A DNA stretch of 64,000 nt from Streptococcus suis S735 (GTDB taxonomy: Bacteria; Bacillota; Bacilli; Lactobacillales; Streptococcaceae), in contig NC_018526.1 of the NCBI RefSeq assembly GCF_000294495.1, positions 992,001-1,056,000 of the forward strand, in the 5' to 3' direction. Position 1 is the stretch's first letter. Each line of letters begins with the position of its first letter. Under the pieces are notes generated by a model. The model did not search any database and was not told where the DNA came from. It worked only from the letters and a program-made list of their open reading frames with translations. Made by a program: the position numbers and the translations under genes. This document shows positions 61,438 through 64,000 of the stretch, piece by piece.

Positions 61438-63339
61438 CTAATTTTTGAGTCGGACAACTTGTCTCTTATCCCTATCCACTACTAAGCACTTACCTCTCAA
61501 CTTATAACCAGCCACTTGAAGCAATTTCTCTCCCTTACATATATCATTATCAGAAACCACTAACAGAATATTCAGTCCCTTTCCTTGACAGCTAAAAGCC
61601 AAACCGCTTTCTATCAAATGATAGTCTGTTTGGTAAACTGGCAATTGCTTGACACGAATTGCTTCATCTGCTAATAGAGTAAATGTAACTAATCTATCTT
61701 GAAAACTCTCTTTTTTGACCAGTTTATTGGTCTCTACTAGTTGGTTGTATCGAGGAGAACGCACGGTTTTCTGGATTTCAAAATCCTTTTGACTATATAG
61801 CCGAAGATCATTTAACCGCTCTTCTCCAATCTTGACTCTTTCATCTAAAATCAATTGACTGATCAACTCATGCTGGCCTGAGCAATCAACGCTATCCACT
61901 ATCAGCAATAAATCGCCTCCAACCATAAGGAGCTGTCGTTTATGCCAGTAAGGCAAGCCTTGGCTGGTCTGAGCCTGATAAATGCCCTGCATCCAATGAC
62001 AGTGTTCAAAACCCTTATAACTGTGACTAATAAACTGAGGATACGTGTCATATTCCCATGAACCCTTTATCTGCCCTGGAGCATTGTCATCAAGGATACA
62101 AGTGCTGTGAGCCCAAGCGCTTTTAAGCAAGTAGCGCTCCTCGCATTCACGGTAGCTGAAACGACCGCTGTCAATTACGATTGGTTGTCCTTTGTGGTAA
62201 AAGCACAAGCTATTTTGGTCAGAGTGGCTGTGGGCACTTCCCATGGGACCGGCCTTGAAACATAAATAGCTGTCCACTTCTTTGACAATACTGTGACCGG
62301 ATTCAGAAAAATGCTGTCCCCCTGACGAGCTGGATTGAGCGGTCAAGTGTTCAAATATGCGCAAGCCATTTTCTCCGACCAAGAAGAGAACGCCTAAATC
62401 TAGCTTGGAATTATCTACTAGGTAGGTGCCATCTTCAAAGAAAATCGCAGTCATCTGTAAGATGTCAGAAGTACAATGAACATCGCTATCGCCAAGAGCC
62501 ACACTTTTGCCATCTGGCCCCGTCATCTGTAAGACATAGTCTGCCATTTTTTTCAAAATAGATGTCCACTGTTTTCGATAATCTGGCAAGCTGAAAGCTA
62601 GTCCTAGCAAGAGTTTATAAACTTCCACATGGTAGAGAAAAGACTGCTCAAACTGAGTTCCATCTTCCAATATCTGAGTTTGAATTTGCTCTTCGATTTC
62701 CTGACGAGCAAAATGGTGAAGCTCTACTAAATCCACCTGATCGCCGATATAAGCATGGGCCAAGAGCATTGCGCCAGTCTGGAAAATTCCCCAATTACTC
62801 AACGTATCTTTGGCACGGTAATGACTGTGAAGGTAAGATAATTGTTTTTGAATGGATACTAACAGTTGGCTACGCTCAGCTTCACTTAGTCCGCCCCAAT
62901 CAATTAAAAATGGGAGAATATTGAGCCAGCTTAGACAGCGGATAGCCGTATCTAAGGTGCGACTGCTCGTTCTTTTAGGATACCAATCTGTCACTTGTTC
63001 TATCCAACTAAAGATAAACCGTTTAACCTGCTCCATGTAGCGCGAATCTTTTTCAACCAGATAGGCCAAAACTAATTTCCACAAGTATTCCTGCCGATTG
63101 AGCATAAAGGTCCATTCCTCATCCCCATGGCAGTCGGCTGTCCAGTCAAGAGGAGCAAGATGATACCCGACTGAACAAGGTTCCATATCCCAATTGTCTT
63201 CAAAGATAAAAATATCATTTAATAAATTTTGACAAGAAAGGAGAAGCTCTTTATAAGCTGCATCTTGTTGATTGAGAATATAGGTTTTGACCGACTCTGC
63301 TGACTGATTGGCTACTATTTTGCCGAATATTGTTTGCAT
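61438..63339 (-). CDS. Heparinase II/III-family polysaccharide lyase (cytoplasmic)
   Basis: A 633-residue protein from the ATG at 63339 (MQTIFGKIVANQS, AAAGGA site); an in-frame codon at 63414 lies inside a repeat and is unlikely. The N-terminal alpha/alpha toroid (about 60-330) includes LSNWGIFQTGAMLLAHAYIGD and LEDGTQFEQSFLYHVEVYKLLL; the C-terminal beta-sandwich (about 370-630) has the heparinase block MGSAHSHSDQNSLCFYHKGQPIVIDSGRFSY. There is no signal peptide, so it acts on imported oligosaccharides. Next to a probable hyaluronate lyase it is likely an oligohyaluronate or related GAG lyase. Confidence 0.85.
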   Translation of the reverse strand: MQTIFGKIVANQSAESVKTYILNQQDAAYKELLLSCQNLLNDIFIFEDNWDMEPCSVGYHLAPLDWTADCHGDEEWTFMLNRQEYLWKLVLAYLVEKDSRYMEQVKRFIFSWIEQVTDWYPKRTSSRTLDTAIRCLSWLNILPFLIDWGGLSEAERSQLLVSIQKQLSYLHSHYRAKDTLSNWGIFQTGAMLLAHAYIGDQVDLVELHHFARQEIEEQIQTQILEDGTQFEQSFLYHVEVYKLLLGLAFSLPDYRKQWTSILKKMADYVLQMTGPDGKSVALGDSDVHCTSDILQMTAIFFEDGTYLVDNSKLDLGVLFLVGENGLRIFEHLTAQSSSSGGQHFSESGHSIVKEVDSYLCFKAGPMGSAHSHSDQNSLCFYHKGQPIVIDSGRFSYRECEERYLLKSAWAHSTCILDDNAPGQIKGSWEYDTYPQFISHSYKGFEHCHWMQGIYQAQTSQGLPYWHKRQLLMVGGDLLLIVDSVDCSGQHELISQLILDERVKIGEERLNDLRLYSQKDFEIQKTVRSPRYNQLVETNKLVKKESFQDRLVTFTLLADEAIRVKQLPVYQTDYHLIESGLAFSCQGKGLNILLVVSDNDICKGEKLLQVAGYKLRGKCLVVDRDKRQVVRLKN

Positions 63340-63375
63340 AACAAGTCCTTTCTCTATCGCTTCTCCAAAAGAAGA

Positions 63376-63547
63376 GAGGCTGGGCAAAGCCCAGATCCAC
63401 TCCTCAAAGTTCATATCAATATCTCAGCGCAGTGATTGATTGGCTTTAACAGTTCAGTGGACTGCTAAAGGTTGGAGATAGGAGTTCCAAAACAAATTTC
63501 AGCAATTCGTATTTCATACTCCGAATCTGATCTAATCAACTATGCGG
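63376..63547. repeat. Dispersed intergenic repeat, copy B
   Basis: Same ends and internal blocks as the copy at 59967 (GAGGCTGGGCAAAGCCCAG, ATCTCAGCGCAGTG, TTGATTGG, CTAATCAACTATGCGG) but with a longer, different middle (about 50 bases more). It is followed by a perfect hairpin (63557-63584, TGAAACAGTCT and its complement, loop GGGGAT) whose core resembles that in the BOX-like element at 42819. Confidence 0.78.
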
Positions 63548-63673
63548 GGGTGGGAGTGAAACAGTCTGGGGATAGACTGTTTCAGCTCAACAACTAGAAA
63601 TAAAGACTTGTTGACGAACTCTTTTTTGACTAGTCGAGTTCTTTCCCGCTCCCCCTTCACCCACGAATTTCAT

Positions 63674-64000
63674 TTAGGAGTGCGATCTGCGACACTTGAA
63701 ATCCACCACTGCCCCCAAGGTTAGCAAACCTAAGAAACCAAGACCTAAACTTGCTTCTTCTCCTGTCTGGGGCAGACGGGGCTTACTCGACTTTGTTTTT
63801 TCGGCAGCATGATGAACCACTTGTTTCACCTCTGGACTTGGTTGGTTTTCCTTGAGTTGTTTTTCTTCTTTTTCTGTTTTTTCGACACTTCCAGTTTGTT
63901 TATCAGAACCTTCTGGCATAGTAACCTTCCAGACAGTGGATGGATAAGCCGCAGTTGGCTCCATCTCAACAGTCAGACTAGAACCTGCCTTTGTCAACTC
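63674..64000 (-). CDS. LPXTG cell-wall-anchored protein, C-terminal fragment; probably hyaluronate lyase
   Basis: The last 108 codons of a gene that enters from beyond 64000. Visible are a beta-strand-like end (AGSSLTVEMEPTAAYPSTVWKVTMPEG), a Lys/Glu/Pro-rich spacer (about 45 residues) and a sortase signal: LPQTGEE, a hydrophobic stretch LGLGFLGLLTLGAVVDF and KCRRSHS. The protein is therefore anchored to peptidoglycan by sortase A. Identity as hyaluronate lyase is inferred from the heparinase and RegR neighbours; the catalytic domain is outside the window. Confidence 0.8.
   Translation of the reverse strand, partial: ELTKAGSSLTVEMEPTAAYPSTVWKVTMPEGSDKQTGSVEKTEKEEKQLKENQPSPEVKQVVHHAAEKTKSSKPRLPQTGEEASLGLGFLGLLTLGAVVDFKCRRSHS

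Overview
The window looks like a chromosomal segment of a low-GC Gram-positive coccus, most probably Streptococcus suis or a close relative. The reasons are the streptococcal atpEBFHAGDC order running into murA-epuA-endA, the pheS-acetyltransferase-pheT arrangement, the rnc-smc-HAD-HAD-ftsY block, nrdHE(x)F, a sortase-anchored protein next to a heparinase II/III gene and a RegR-like LacI regulator, and BOX-like intergenic repeats. The species call is inference; no rRNA or tRNA gene is present. Most genes lie on the minus strand.

Layout. 1-3.5 kb: phenylalanyl-tRNA synthetase operon behind a T-box leader. 3.5-17.3 kb: two co-regulated minus-strand operons for uronate/glucuronide use. The distal one (promoter near 17.3 kb) encodes a GPH-type importer, KDG kinase, beta-glucuronidase and a GntR-family regulator. 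The proximal one (promoter near 11.95 kb) encodes KDPG aldolase, glucuronate isomerase, mannonate dehydratase, a mannonate oxidoreductase, a HAD phosphatase and two tandem GH3 beta-N-acetylhexosaminidase-like enzymes. Both promoters carry the same palindrome in the -35/-10 spacer and a cre-like site. 17.4-29.5 kb: endA, epuA, murA, a DUF1146 protein, the F1Fo ATP synthase, a lipid kinase and ligA. 29.6-34.5 kb (plus strand): a 48-codon gene, a two-gene permease-like pair, zwf, a DNA-alkylation-repair-like protein and an acetyltransferase. 34.5-41.6 kb: ftsY, two HAD phosphatases, smc, rnc.

41.8-48.7 kb: a membrane acyltransferase whose stop codon lies inside a BOX-like repeat, an ArsR-type regulator with an MFS transporter, an IS30-family element inserted with a 14-bp target duplication exactly at a palindromic operator-like site, and a DUF1846 gene behind a leader containing an intrinsic terminator. 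48.7-55.9 kb: ptsHI, then the oxidative TCA branch acnA-citZ-icd preceded by a perfect GlnR-type box. 56-60 kb: class Ib ribonucleotide reductase (nrdH, nrdE, a small coiled-coil gene, nrdF) behind paired NrdR boxes. 60-64 kb: a RegR-like repressor, a cytoplasmic heparinase II/III-family lyase and the LPXTG end of a surface protein, probably hyaluronate lyase.

Together, the two ends of the window describe glycosaminoglycan use: surface depolymerisation at the right end, and import plus stepwise cytosolic hydrolysis of glucuronides to pyruvate and glyceraldehyde-3-phosphate in the 3.5-17.3 kb cluster. The most interesting points are the GH3 pair and HAD phosphatase inside the glucuronate operon, the shared operator, the IS30 insertion in an operator, the unassigned leader of the DUF1846 gene, two apparently leaderless transcripts and several repeat families that sit directly on gene ends.
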